Source of the DNA: Bacteroidota bacterium | GTDB lineage: Bacteria; Bacteroidota; Ignavibacteria; Palsa-1295 | Direction: 5' to 3' | Length of the DNA: 64,000 bases | NCBI GenBank assembly: GCA_021324735.1 | Contig: JAJPIO010000018.1 | Coordinates: 62,001-126,000, forward strand | In this document: piece after piece, positions 16,319 to 24,920 of the stretch | How positions within the stretch are numbered: the stretch's first letter is position 1 | Layout: the number at the start of each line of letters is the position of its first letter | Made by a program: the position numbers and the translations under genes | The notes under the pieces: model-generated | Database searches by the model: none | What the model was told of the DNA's origin: nothing | What the model saw: only the letters and a program-made list of their open reading frames with translations

Positions 16319-17520
16319 AGGAGCCGTCGAAAGACTCCGTTGAATTAGCCTGGCAGTTACTGAAGCGATCCGAAGACCTGTATCTTACGGATCCGGATGG
16401 TGCTATTGCCAATGCACAGCATGTTATTGATACTGCTGTACGATATGACAATGTCCCCCTGCTAGCACAGGGACATATGGAGTTTGGCCGTGCCCTACGT
16501 CACAAAGCCGATCTGAACGGCGCTGAAGAGCACTTTCGCACCGCTGTATCGCTCTTTGAATCGATCGCTGACGAATTAAATCTTCCGAAAGCATTACAAG
16601 GGGTCGGGACGATTCTTAGCGCGACAGGTCGCCTGGAAGAGGCCAGTAAAATGTTCTCCAGGGCGTTACCGATGGCACGTGCTGCAAATGATCCGGTAAC
16701 CGTGCAACGCCTCTTGAATAGCTGGGGCATCGTCTATATTCGCACTGGTAATTATCAACTGGCCCTTAAAGCGTTTGAAGAATGCCTCGACTCTCTGGTT
16801 AAATATCCCGATCTGCATTTAGAGGCGATGGTCTACCAGAACATGGGTGGTATTTTTCAACGCAATGGTGACTACACCATTGCGAACGGAAATTTTCGCC
16901 GATCGCTGGATATTTCGCGAGCTATCAAAAATGATCGGCAAAGCGCTTCTTGTTTGATCTTTTTGGGCGATACTGCAACCGAAGAAAAGAAATACGACGA
17001 GGCAAAACGATACTTACGTGAATCGCTTGCTATCGCTCAACAGCATGGTTATCGAGACATACAGTCCCATGCACTCTTAAGCCTTGCCGAGACGATCGGT
17101 GCGGCCGGCGAACCGAATAAGAGTATTCCCTATCTGCTCGAGGCACGCCTCCTGATGCAGGAGGATAATAATAAAGTCAATTTACGAAAAGTGGAGCATG
17201 CACTGGGAACAAGCTTTATGGATCTCGGTCAGCTCGATAATGCGACATCGCATGTCGAAAACTCACTGGCGTTAGCCCGCGAAATTGGAAGCCCGCTAAT
17301 GCTCTATGAGAGTAATCTGCTTGCGTCTCACCTGGCGACCAAAAAATTGGATTACCAGCGAGCGAACGAATATTTGCATGAGGCGCTGCGACAACACCAG
17401 ATACTCTTTAGTGAGTCGAATACACGGGCGGTACGTGAAATGGAGCTTCGAATGGCGATCGAGGCGCGTAATCGCGAAGAAACCAGAACTGGGTTGATCG
17501 AAACCCAGAAAATGGATTGA
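16315..17520 (+). CDS. TPR-repeat protein with a disrupted C-terminus
   Basis: The 401 residues form about nine to ten tetratricopeptide repeats (for example LAQGHMEFGRALRHKADLNGAEEHF and QRLLNSWGIVYIRTGNYQLALKAFEEC), then a helix (REMELRMAIEARNREETRTGLIE). It has no signal peptide. Such N-terminal TPR arrays in Bacteroidota often precede a signalling output domain, but none is present. The frame stops inside a 21-24-bp tandem repeat at 17479-17567 in which one unit is 23 bp. In the frame of the first unit, a 49-codon extension (17523-17672) is open beyond it. The gene is therefore probably frameshifted relative to its ancestor. The start overlaps the DUF885 stop. Confidence 0.85.
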   Translation: MKEPSKDSVELAWQLLKRSEDLYLTDPDGAIANAQHVIDTAVRYDNVPLLAQGHMEFGRALRHKADLNGAEEHFRTAVSLFESIADELNLPKALQGVGTILSATGRLEEASKMFSRALPMARAANDPVTVQRLLNSWGIVYIRTGNYQLALKAFEECLDSLVKYPDLHLEAMVYQNMGGIFQRNGDYTIANGNFRRSLDISRAIKNDRQSASCLIFLGDTATEEKKYDEAKRYLRESLAIAQQHGYRDIQSHALLSLAETIGAAGEPNKSIPYLLEARLLMQEDNNKVNLRKVEHALGTSFMDLGQLDNATSHVENSLALAREIGSPLMLYESNLLASHLATKKLDYQRANEYLHEALRQHQILFSESNTRAVREMELRMAIEARNREETRTGLIETQKMD

Positions 17521-17567
17521 TCGAAACCAGAAAAAATGGGTTGACGGAAGCCAGAAAAAATGGATCG
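17479..17567 (+). repeat. Four-unit tandem repeat across the TPR gene stop codon
   Basis: The units are 17479-17499 (21 bp), 17500-17522 (23 bp), 17523-17546 (24 bp) and 17547-17567 (21 bp), all close to GAAACCAGAAAAAATGGGTTGATC. In the TPR frame a full 24-bp unit encodes an octapeptide such as ETRKNGLT. The 23-bp second unit shifts the frame and creates the TGA at 17518-17520. Confidence 0.85.
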
Positions 17568-18253
17568 AATGTACAGCAAAAGGCTTCTAAAAAGAACTCA
17601 GCGTATTCGAAAATTGTAATTAAGAGCGGAAGGCCCTTCGAGGAAGATACGGGATTAAGCTCGTCAGTATGATGATCTTATATTCAGGCGATCGCGAAAG
17701 CGGTTGCAACGAAAGGTCTCCGGAGCACAACGAAAAAAGAACCAACAGTGAGCCACAGGGCGCTTGACGCTTGATTCCAATTACAGGCCTCACTCCGCTA
17801 TCGTAAGCTCGATTGGTCATCCGACGATCCTGATCTGGAAAGCGCTGTTTCTTAGTTTGGGCGCATTTGAATAGCCGATCCAGGAACGTCCGAAAGCACG
17901 ATCAACGATTTTACGGTAGCGGAGAACTCCAAAATGCTGTAATGAACATCGTTCATTCGTTGCCGATCCTCTTCTAAGTGCGATTCATACGAACGCAACC
18001 CAGGAGAAGATCCGCAAGCTGAGGGACAGTGGAAGTAAGCGGTCTCTCAAGGCAGGTGCCCGCTGATACAGGGAAAATATTACGGTTCTTTTATCCCTTG
18101 TACAGATGTGCCGTAGCTTGTAGCTATGGCACTCCTCGGTGGAAATCACTGGCATTCATTGCTACGGCGGTGGATGTTTTTCCACCGAGTCTCCGGAGTT
18201 GTTCGTGTCGTATCTTCCTCGCAGGGCCTTTCCATAGTTATTAGCGGAAGTAT
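17521..18253. other. 733-base stretch without an intact gene; possible decayed coding DNA
   Basis: No full-length open frame with a plausible start is visible. From 17523 to 17672 the TPR protein's original frame stays open (ETRKNGLTEARKNGS... to a TGA). Beyond 17672 all frames are broken by stops, and I could not match the fragments to a known domain. The last 200 bases (18067-18189) are rich in palindromes. It could be the decayed end of a longer TPR regulator. Confidence 0.5.
18067..18200. repeat. Cluster of nested palindromes upstream of 18254
   Basis: The cluster contains TACAGGGA (18067) facing TCCCTTGTA (18094), a stem TGCCGTAGCT-TGT-AGCTATGGCA (18109-18131) with one G-T pair, and a perfect 11-bp inverted repeat CTCGGTGGAAA (18135-18145) with TTTCCACCGAG (18179-18189). 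CCGTAGC at 18111 also pairs with GCTACGG at 18161. A mobile or REP-like origin is possible. Confidence 0.55.
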
Positions 18254-19315
18254 ATGGAATCCGCATACACTACGACGATGGTTCGTTTACGATCACTTCG
18301 CGCTTTTTTCTGCGTTCGCTTCGCGCTTTGCATTTTTTGCGCGTTCGCACTAATTAGTCCTTCTCACCTGAGTGCTCAAGCCCGTAAGGGCAAGCAGGCT
18401 AAAGCTCCCGTTGCCAAATCTGCCTCCTCGGAGGATACTCTTCCTAAAGCTGTAAAATATTATCGGTTGGTCGGATTAGGAAGCTCTGAAGGCGATACTA
18501 CTAACACATTCCCTTATCCGACCGCTATTCTTCAGGTACTCGATACGGTACACACTCGTATTGTCGTGCGCTTCCCGGAATTAGGAATGCTCGGGATCAA
18601 GACCGATACGGTAACCGCTCCGACGTTTACCGTCGGCGATACCCTACAAGCCTTCGAAGCACCGGACGCGCTCTACATGCTGACGTTTCCAAAGACGACC
18701 TACTTCCTTTTTATTGACGTCTTTACAAAGAATAGTCAGAAGTTACTCGATTCCCGCCCGCTGGAATTCGATATGAACGTAGATGCCTACCGTAATGTGA
18801 AGCTCACCTACGTTCACGATCCAACGGCTGGTATGGGTTCACCTACTCTTCGGCGCTTGTTCAAACCTTCGCTTTTGCCGTTTTCGATCGAGACGAATCC
18901 CGGCTGGGCCTCGACGGAAACGTTGGATTCCAGTATGACCTACGCCCTGGTCTTTCGCGATCCAAACCAGCCGAATAAATTAGAAATGTCGATCACCATG
19001 CGGCCGGCATTCGTAGGAGTGGTCGATTCGAGCATGTGGCAGAATTTTAAGTCCAAAGCAGAGGTCGCATTCGGTACCAAGGGTATTGCTACGCACAGCA
19101 TCGGAGATTTCCAGGTGGAGGATACCGCGACACGGCGCTATATAAAAGGTGGACACGAATTCGTTGCCCGCAATGCCGATAGCACGCTCGATTATGTGGC
19201 CGCCTTCCTTACTCCTCGAGCGATCCTGCTCATGCTCGCCCCGATGGACGAGCCGAACCAGCAACTGGAGTTCGAATATTTTCAGGCTATTGCAAGAAGT
19301 TTTAAACTAGAATAA
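18254..19315 (+). CDS. Secreted hypothetical protein
   Basis: The product is 353 residues from the ATG at 18254, which has GGAAG four bases upstream. The ATG at 18278 would give a more compact signal peptide (MVRLRSLRAFFCVRFALCIFC...SHLSAQA). After the signal comes a Lys/Ala-rich linker (RKGKQAKAPVAKSAS). The body is predicted mostly beta with no family I recognise. Near the end, KSKAEVAFGTKGIATHSIGDFQVEDTATRRYIKGG and YFQAIARSFKLE resemble the layout of small periplasmic domains that assess protein or lipid ligands, but this is weak. It lies 10 bases upstream of another small secreted protein, so the two are probably co-transcribed. Confidence 0.75.
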   Translation: MESAYTTTMVRLRSLRAFFCVRFALCIFCAFALISPSHLSAQARKGKQAKAPVAKSASSEDTLPKAVKYYRLVGLGSSEGDTTNTFPYPTAILQVLDTVHTRIVVRFPELGMLGIKTDTVTAPTFTVGDTLQAFEAPDALYMLTFPKTTYFLFIDVFTKNSQKLLDSRPLEFDMNVDAYRNVKLTYVHDPTAGMGSPTLRRLFKPSLLPFSIETNPGWASTETLDSSMTYALVFRDPNQPNKLEMSITMRPAFVGVVDSSMWQNFKSKAEVAFGTKGIATHSIGDFQVEDTATRRYIKGGHEFVARNADSTLDYVAAFLTPRAILLMLAPMDEPNQQLEFEYFQAIARSFKLE

Positions 19316-19325
19316 AACAGGATTT

Positions 19326-19799
19326 ATGAGGTTCAAAGGATTATTAGGTTTTATTCTTCTTATTCCCCTCTCTCTTAAGGCGCAAAATCATCCGTTGGAG
19401 ATCCATGGCCTGCACACCGGTATGCTTGCCCGCGAGGTCATCCTCCACTCTCAGGCGCCGGTCGATACAATGATATGGGGTGGTGAAGATGGGGCAAGTA
19501 TCTTTTCCTTCAAAGGTGAATATCTGCGCGATTCAGGAGATTTCCGGATCGGTCTGCAAGGGACGGAGATCACACAGGTTAGTTTTATTGCCCGCGAACG
19601 ATCGGTCGAAGCTAATACGAAAATATTCAATAAGGTCTATTCCGAGCTAAAGAAGATCTATGGCCCTCCCATAGAAGATTATCATAACGTCTATCGTATC
19701 ATAACCTGGGCAAGCGCTACCGAAGAGCTTAAACTCACAACTGCCGATCAGGGAAAATTCTATAGCGTCACTCTTACGAAGCGGCAAAGTAAGCGATAG
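19326..19799 (+). CDS. Small secreted hypothetical protein
   Basis: The product is 157 residues, with a signal peptide (MRFKGLLGFILLIPLSLKAQ, cleavage near 20). The mature protein starts HPLEIHGLHTGMLAREVILH and contains ASIFSFKGEYLRDSGDFRIGL, then a helix VEANTKIFNKVYSELKKIYGPP and ITWASATEELKLTT. The last part, a helix running into YGxP and then a Trp strand, is a common arrangement in small periplasmic beta proteins and also appears in the protein at 6358-6876. The function is unknown. It sits between a secreted hypothetical and ychF. Confidence 0.72.
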   Translation: MRFKGLLGFILLIPLSLKAQNHPLEIHGLHTGMLAREVILHSQAPVDTMIWGGEDGASIFSFKGEYLRDSGDFRIGLQGTEITQVSFIARERSVEANTKIFNKVYSELKKIYGPPIEDYHNVYRIITWASATEELKLTTADQGKFYSVTLTKRQSKR

Positions 19800-19873
19800 C
19801 CGGTCCTCGGAACAAAACGCGCTACTCTATTGCTACGGGGGCGTATTTTGAATTGGGAGGACAGCGGTAATTC

Positions 19874-20974
19874 ATGGGTATTCGATGCGGCATCGTAGGT
19901 TTGCCAAATGTTGGAAAATCGACGCTCTTTAATGCTATAACGGCAAGTTCACAAGCGGCAGCAGAGAACTACCCTTTCTGCACCATCGAGCCCAATACAG
20001 GAGTTGTGCCCGTCCCCGATGGACGGATTCGTGAGCTTTCGGCATTAGTAAATCCTGACCGCGAGGTACCCGCCACGATCGAGTTCGTCGATATTGCCGG
20101 TCTGGTCAAGGGAGCAGCGCAGGGCGAAGGCCTCGGCAATCAATTTTTATCTCATATCCGTGAGGTCGATGCGATCGCGCACGTTGTTCGCGCCTTCGAC
20201 GATCCTAATGTCATTCACGTCGATGGTTCGGTCGATCCGAAACGCGACATCGAAGTCATCGAGACCGAACTCATTTTAAAAGACCTCGAAACGCTCGACA
20301 AGAAGGCTGACGCCGCACAGCGTAAAGGCAAGACCGGCGATCCTAAAGCTAAAGCAGAAGCCGATTTCTACGAGCGCCTTCGCGACCATCTCACCAAAAG
20401 CCGCTTGGCGCGATACTTCCCTATCGCTTCCGAAGACGAACAGGACTGGCTGCGCGAGATGCACCTGCTTACTGCTAAACCGGTACTGTATGTAGCCAAT
20501 ACGGATGAGCAAGGCGTGATCGAAGGCAATGCTTACATTACTGCAATTCGTGAGATCGCCGAAAAAGAAGGTGCGCGAGTGGTACCGATCTGCGCCAAGA
20601 TCGAGATGGAATTGGTCGAACTGCCCGAAGACGAGCGCGTTCATTTTTTGCAGGAGCTTGGACTTAAGGAACCGGGACTTAATGCACTGGTGCGTGCGGC
20701 CTACGACCTCTTAGGACTTCAGACGTATTTCACCGCGGGTCCGAAGGAAGTCCGCGCGTGGACTGTCCGCAAGGGCGCAAAAGCACCGGAAGCGGCGGCT
20801 GTCATCCATACCGATTTCGAAAAAGGATTTATCCGTGCAGAAGTCATGAAATTCCGCGATTTTATTCGGTTAAAATCCGAGGCGGCGGTTCGGGAAGCCG
20901 GACTTCTGCGAAGCGAAGGACGCGAATATATTGTTGAGGATGGCGATGTGATGCACTTTAGGTTTAACGTATAG
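19874..20974 (+). CDS. ychF: Ribosome-associated GTPase/ATPase YchF
   Basis: This 366-residue protein of the Obg-HflX class has the Walker A motif GLPNVGKST (9-17), the G2 region NYPFCTIEPNTG and the G3 motif DIAGLVKGA. The variant G4 motif NTDE is typical of YchF, which prefers ATP. A coiled-coil segment (EADFYERLRDHL) and a C-terminal TGS domain (VRKGAKAPEAAAVIHTDFEKGFIRAEV) follow. It binds ribosomes and has been linked to stress responses. A strong ribosome binding site (GGGAGGA) precedes the ATG. Confidence 0.97.
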   Translation: MGIRCGIVGLPNVGKSTLFNAITASSQAAAENYPFCTIEPNTGVVPVPDGRIRELSALVNPDREVPATIEFVDIAGLVKGAAQGEGLGNQFLSHIREVDAIAHVVRAFDDPNVIHVDGSVDPKRDIEVIETELILKDLETLDKKADAAQRKGKTGDPKAKAEADFYERLRDHLTKSRLARYFPIASEDEQDWLREMHLLTAKPVLYVANTDEQGVIEGNAYITAIREIAEKEGARVVPICAKIEMELVELPEDERVHFLQELGLKEPGLNALVRAAYDLLGLQTYFTAGPKEVRAWTVRKGAKAPEAAAVIHTDFEKGFIRAEVMKFRDFIRLKSEAAVREAGLLRSEGREYIVEDGDVMHFRFNV

Positions 20975-20982
20975 AAGTATAG

Positions 20983-21050
20983 AACCGGGATTCGCAGGAT
21001 TGGATGGATTTTTAGGATTGATTTTGAAGGATTTTTGGAGGATTCATAAA
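20983..21050. repeat. Degenerate GGATT-rich short repeat after ychF
   Basis: The stretch repeats GGATT or AGGATT about seven times at 9-14-base intervals. Similar short repeats are dispersed in Bacteroidota intergenic regions. It contains no gene. Confidence 0.5.
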
Positions 21051-21112
21051 ATTCGGTAGCATCTATCCTATTGTGCCGAGCTTAGAATGAGAGCTTTCCG
21101 CTAAGGACTAAC

Positions 21113-21733
21113 TTGGAAGTACCACGGACTAAATACAACCAAACGTATCTTTCACGCGACGAACTCGAGAAGTTGCTGCGCGACCGTGATGTCCCTGCTA
21201 CCGATATCAACAAAGTTCTCGACGCGTACGACATGGCGGAAAGCGTCCACGAATTTCAGAAGCGCCCCGATGGCACTCCCTACTTTTGGCATCCGAGCCG
21301 GGTGGCGAAGATCATGCTCGTCGAGTTGAACCAGATCGACACGAATATTATCTGCGCTGCCCTGCTCCACGATGCGTTGGAAGATTCTCACGTTCTCACT
21401 CCCGAAATTCTTGACCTTAACTTTGGCTCGTATGCCAGTTACCTCGTGCAGCGCCTGACGAAGGACATCAAAGCCGAAGGGCCGATGAAAGCCTGGGTCG
21501 AACGAGAGTACATCGAGAAATTGCAAGCGGCCAGCGAAGATGCACGAATGCTAAAGCTTGCCGACCGCCTGGACACTTATCGATGTCTCGAGTTCAACGT
21601 CAAGAAGAACCCGATCAAGTATATTATGGAGACGCAGGAACATTACTTCCCTCTCGCCCAAAACTCCCATAATCCGAGGATGCGCTACCTCATCAAGGAG
21701 CTGCAAAAGGAACAGAATAAGTTCTTGGGCTAA
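21113..21733 (+). CDS. HD-domain (p)ppGpp hydrolase-like protein
   Basis: These 206 residues form a stand-alone RelA/SpoT-type HD domain: His60 in YFWHPSRVAKI, His86-Asp87 in ALLHDALEDS and Asp151 in KLADRLDTYR. There is no synthetase, TGS or ACT domain, so it resembles small alarmone hydrolases (MESH1-like), though family members may act on other nucleotides. The start is TTG at 21113, preceded by AAGGA (21103-21107). No ATG exists before residue 41, and an in-frame TAG lies 30 bases upstream. Confidence 0.88.
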   Translation: MEVPRTKYNQTYLSRDELEKLLRDRDVPATDINKVLDAYDMAESVHEFQKRPDGTPYFWHPSRVAKIMLVELNQIDTNIICAALLHDALEDSHVLTPEILDLNFGSYASYLVQRLTKDIKAEGPMKAWVEREYIEKLQAASEDARMLKLADRLDTYRCLEFNVKKNPIKYIMETQEHYFPLAQNSHNPRMRYLIKELQKEQNKFLG

Positions 21734-21742
21734 GCGCCCTGT

Positions 21743-22057
21743 TTAGTGCAGCCCGTAGCTCACTATAATAGCTGCTACTACTGAAAGCAACATCGTTACC
21801 AGGATGAGCTTTAGGAAGGAAGCTCGGTTTACGTATGATGCTGAAATCGCAACCAACATAAGTTCTTCAAGGAGTAAGGCACTCCATGAGGCCTTTGAGT
21901 TGAAATTAGATGGCGTCGATGACAAATAATAATCAATACATACCTTCGTCAGGAGAGCAGTGACCCAGACTAACATTGCAATTGAAAAAACCTTAATAGT
22001 GAGAGCAACAGTCGCTCTATAACTACTTTCCGTTTTGCTTACTGTGGTTGTCTGCAT
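21743..22057 (-). CDS. Small membrane protein, unknown function
   Basis: The 104 residues have three hydrophobic segments (about 20-45, 60-78 and 82-102), which predict an inner-membrane protein with a short polar N-terminus. No family is recognised. It converges with the HD gene, 9 bases from its stop. No ribosome binding site is obvious. It could be a species-specific gene or a chance open frame, but the run of hydrophobic segments favours a real membrane protein. Confidence 0.5.
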   Translation of the reverse strand: MQTTTVSKTESSYRATVALTIKVFSIAMLVWVTALLTKVCIDYYLSSTPSNFNSKASWSALLLEELMLVAISASYVNRASFLKLILVTMLLSVVAAIIVSYGLH

Positions 22058-22259
22058 ACGAAGGAATTACAAACTCAAGAACTCAACTCTATTAAGTAAC
22101 ACATAGAAGCTCTATTGGTTACATAGAGAAAAATAACTCCAATTACCTTCGTAGATCCCTCAAAATATTAGTCCGCACTCACTATTATATTTCTAAGAAC
22201 AGATTACTAATTTGTTATTTAGCTCTGCTGGTCTACGAGTTGTGTAAGTAGTATTCATT

Positions 22260-22781
22260 ATGTCACGCAAAACTATTTGGATCGGTATTATAGCTTGGGG
22301 TTTCCTCACGTTTTTCGTTGCCTGGGTGCTTATCACGCCGGATAATCCTCTGACAAAATTGTACCGCGCACCAATACAACAATTGTCGGATCGCGTCACG
22401 ACCGGTCCGTATCCAACGGCCACCGATTTCCAGACGCTAAAGTCGCAAGGTATTACCGCTGATGTAAGCTTGCTGGATCCCAAGATCCCTTACGAACGAA
22501 TATTGCTCAACCGTGAGAAAAGAAATGCTCAGGCGGTGGGCATCCAGGTGTACGATTTCCCAGTCGCAAGTATTTTGGGCCAGCGGTTCGGTTCATATTA
22601 CGATGCCCACGTCCAGGCAGCAGCACATACCATCGACTCGCTGCGAAAAGACTCTCAGGGTGACAAAGTATACTTACATTGTTATCTTGGTCAGCATAGA
22701 ATGGCGGCTGTACGTACCGTGCTAACCGCAAAACCTCAGGCACCATCGTCGGTCGAAGCCTCTACCAATCCGGTACGCTAA
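22260..22781 (+). CDS. Membrane-anchored protein tyrosine/dual-specificity phosphatase-like protein
   Basis: The 173 residues start with a signal anchor (IWIGIIAWGFLTFFVAWVLI, 6-25). The rest has a PTP-like fold with the phosphate-binding loop HCYLGQHR at 140-147, a C-x5-R motif with Cys141 and Arg147. Asp99 in YDFP could be the general acid. The phrase RVTTGPYPTATDFQTLKSQG fits the N-terminal part of bacterial dual-specificity phosphatases. The domain probably faces the periplasm. The substrate is unknown. It lies 107 bases upstream of a tRNA-Gly gene. Confidence 0.8.
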   Translation: MSRKTIWIGIIAWGFLTFFVAWVLITPDNPLTKLYRAPIQQLSDRVTTGPYPTATDFQTLKSQGITADVSLLDPKIPYERILLNREKRNAQAVGIQVYDFPVASILGQRFGSYYDAHVQAAAHTIDSLRKDSQGDKVYLHCYLGQHRMAAVRTVLTAKPQAPSSVEASTNPVR

Positions 22782-22888
22782 AGGAGTCTTCCGGTAGGCT
22801 AAACTTATCTCCAAAAGCAATTTTAGCTCAAGGAAACAATTCGCTGAATTACCGCTTTATAGCGGCCGCATTCAAGCACATTTAGAAT

Positions 22889-22960
<72 letters not shown>

Positions 22961-22985
22961 CGTTGATAGCGATAAAGGCTGAAGG

Positions 22986-24005
22986 ATGACGGATGAGGAA
23001 AAACAATTGCAGCATTTCCTCATCGTTCGGACGGACCGGCTGGGCGATATAGTCCTGACATTGCCGATGGCTTCAGCCATAAAGAAAGTCCTACCCGATT
23101 CCAAAGTCTCCTTTCTCGTCCGCGAATATACACGTCCCATTGTAGAGCGATGCCCGGATGTAGATGAAGTTCAAGTGGCAACTTCTCTCAAATTGGGAGA
23201 CCTTCTCAAGAGCTTTCGCAAGTCGAAAGCAAACACAGCTTATTTCCCGAGTCCCAAATTCCCGCTGGCAGTCGCTGCTTTTCTCGCTCGTATTCCAAAG
23301 CGAGTTGGTACTGGCTATCGATGGTATTCCTTTCTCTTTACGCACAAAATATACGAACACCGTAAAACGGCCGAGCACAATGAAGCAGAGTACAATTTGA
23401 GAATGCTTCGCGCGTCTAACATAAATAGTGATCTCGCTCCATTACCTAATATCCTGTTACACCAAGAGGAAAGAATGGCGGTGGAAGACTGGCTGAGATT
23501 CGAACTGGGAAGCACCAGCGCGAAATTTGCAGTACTGCATATTCCCAGCGGTGGATCGAGTAAGGACTGGCCGTTCGAACGTTTTATTGATCTCGCTAAA
23601 CTATTGACCCTCGAACATAATCTAACTGTTGTGCTCACCGGTACAATAGAAGAACGAGATCGCTTAACGCGAGCAGCAGAACAGATCGGCACTTCAGCCC
23701 ATCTTTTTATTGGACATCCGCTCGAAGAATTAGCTGCTCTGCTTGCAAAGGCTTCGCTGGTTGTTAGCAATAGTAGCGGACCAGGACATTTGGCCTCCGC
23801 AATGGGAGTATCGACGATCGGCTTGTTTCCGTTACCTCCGGCGCTTAGTAAAGAGCGCTGGGGATTTCGTGGTGAGCATGTTATCAATCTTGCTCCCCAA
23901 CCGAAGGATGGCTGTCCAACATGTCAGGAATGTACCTGTATGGAACGTTTGAATATTGAAGCCGTACGAGAAGGTGTGAATTCGCTTATTATGACGGCGG
24001 CTTAG
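22986..24005 (+). CDS. Glycosyltransferase family 9 (heptosyltransferase-like)
   Basis: This 339-residue protein begins with the typical FLIVRTDRLGDIVLTLPMASAIKKV (about 11-36) of ADP-heptose:LPS heptosyltransferases. The C-terminal half has the donor-site phrases GGSSKDWPFERFIDLAKLL and GTIEERDR, and SLVVSNSSGPGHLASAMG near 255. It is predicted to add heptose or a related sugar to LPS core on the cytoplasmic face of the inner membrane, using the product of hldD (7601-8563). The Cys-rich tail (DGCPTCQECTCME) is unusual. It begins 25 bases after tRNA-Gly. Confidence 0.9.
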   Translation: MTDEEKQLQHFLIVRTDRLGDIVLTLPMASAIKKVLPDSKVSFLVREYTRPIVERCPDVDEVQVATSLKLGDLLKSFRKSKANTAYFPSPKFPLAVAAFLARIPKRVGTGYRWYSFLFTHKIYEHRKTAEHNEAEYNLRMLRASNINSDLAPLPNILLHQEERMAVEDWLRFELGSTSAKFAVLHIPSGGSSKDWPFERFIDLAKLLTLEHNLTVVLTGTIEERDRLTRAAEQIGTSAHLFIGHPLEELAALLAKASLVVSNSSGPGHLASAMGVSTIGLFPLPPALSKERWGFRGEHVINLAPQPKDGCPTCQECTCMERLNIEAVREGVNSLIMTAA

Positions 24006-24092
24006 CTAATTAAGATGGCAGCTTAAACTCTTTTAATTGACTTTTCGCTAATTGGTTGGTTGAAACCGTTGTCAAAGGCGTTATTTGATAGG

Positions 24093-24920
24093 ATGACAAA
24101 AAAGCTCACATTCGGTATTGTTATTTTAGCGGTAGTACTTTCTCTGCCCTCCTGGCTCCGCACCTCGGATGCCTACAATTTTACCGAAGAACATACTCAA
24201 TCTGATTTTCGCCACCTTACTAACAATGCTTTTACAGTAGGTGAAAAACTCACATTCGATATTTCTTATGGCTTTGTAACCGCAGGCCAGGCCACGATGT
24301 CAATACCGGATTATCGCTATGTTAACGGACGTAAAACATACGAGACGCGCGTAGAAGCTCGGTCAACATCGGCGTTCGATTGGGTCTTTAAGGTACGCGA
24401 TCGTTATGAGACCTTTATGGATGTCGACGGTATTTTCCCGTGGCGTTTCGAGCAGCATGTTCGTGAAGGTAGCTACTCACGCGATTACGACGCTTACTTC
24501 GACCCCGAGGCGCAAACAGCGGAAACCAGTGACGGGCAGCAATACAAAACGCCTCAGTACGTACATGATATTGTGAGTGCGTTCTATTACGTCCGCACGC
24601 TCGACCTTACGCATTCTCATCGTGGCGATGTGATCCACCTCGAGAATTTTTACGATGGCAAAAGCCATCCGCTGGATGTTCGTATTCTTGGCCACCAACA
24701 AGTAGAGACCGATGCCGGTACCTTTGAGTGTTCCGTTATTGAACCAATGGTTGTACAGGGCGGCCTATTTAAGAACGAAGGATCGATCAAGATCTGGATG
24801 ACCGACGACGAAAACCATATGCCGGTCAAGATGTCCTCGAAAATACTGATCGGTGAGATCGAGTCAAAGCTCGTGAAATATGAAGGCGTTCGCGGGCCGC
24901 TGACCGCAAAAGTAAATTAA
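24093..24920 (+). CDS. DUF3108 secreted protein
   Basis: From the ATG at 24093 the product has 275 residues with a signal peptide (MTKKLTFGIVILAVVLSLPSW). A TTG at 24060 is an alternative start. The body matches DUF3108: FTVGEKLTFDISYGFVTAGQATMSI at the start of the domain, a central RVRDRYETFMD-type strand and the C-terminal KIWMTDDENHMPVKMSSKILIGEIESKLVKYEG. The fold is a lipocalin-like barrel, and many Bacteroidota carry it. The role is unknown, but it is probably envelope-associated. Its stop overlaps the zapA stop by two bases in convergent orientation. Confidence 0.88.
   Translation: MTKKLTFGIVILAVVLSLPSWLRTSDAYNFTEEHTQSDFRHLTNNAFTVGEKLTFDISYGFVTAGQATMSIPDYRYVNGRKTYETRVEARSTSAFDWVFKVRDRYETFMDVDGIFPWRFEQHVREGSYSRDYDAYFDPEAQTAETSDGQQYKTPQYVHDIVSAFYYVRTLDLTHSHRGDVIHLENFYDGKSHPLDVRILGHQQVETDAGTFECSVIEPMVVQGGLFKNEGSIKIWMTDDENHMPVKMSSKILIGEIESKLVKYEGVRGPLTAKVN

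Noticed and set aside
17620-17820. Minus-strand open frame of 66 codons after the TPR gene
   Set aside because: No ribosome binding site, no recognisable domain, and it overlaps the extended reading frame of the TPR gene.
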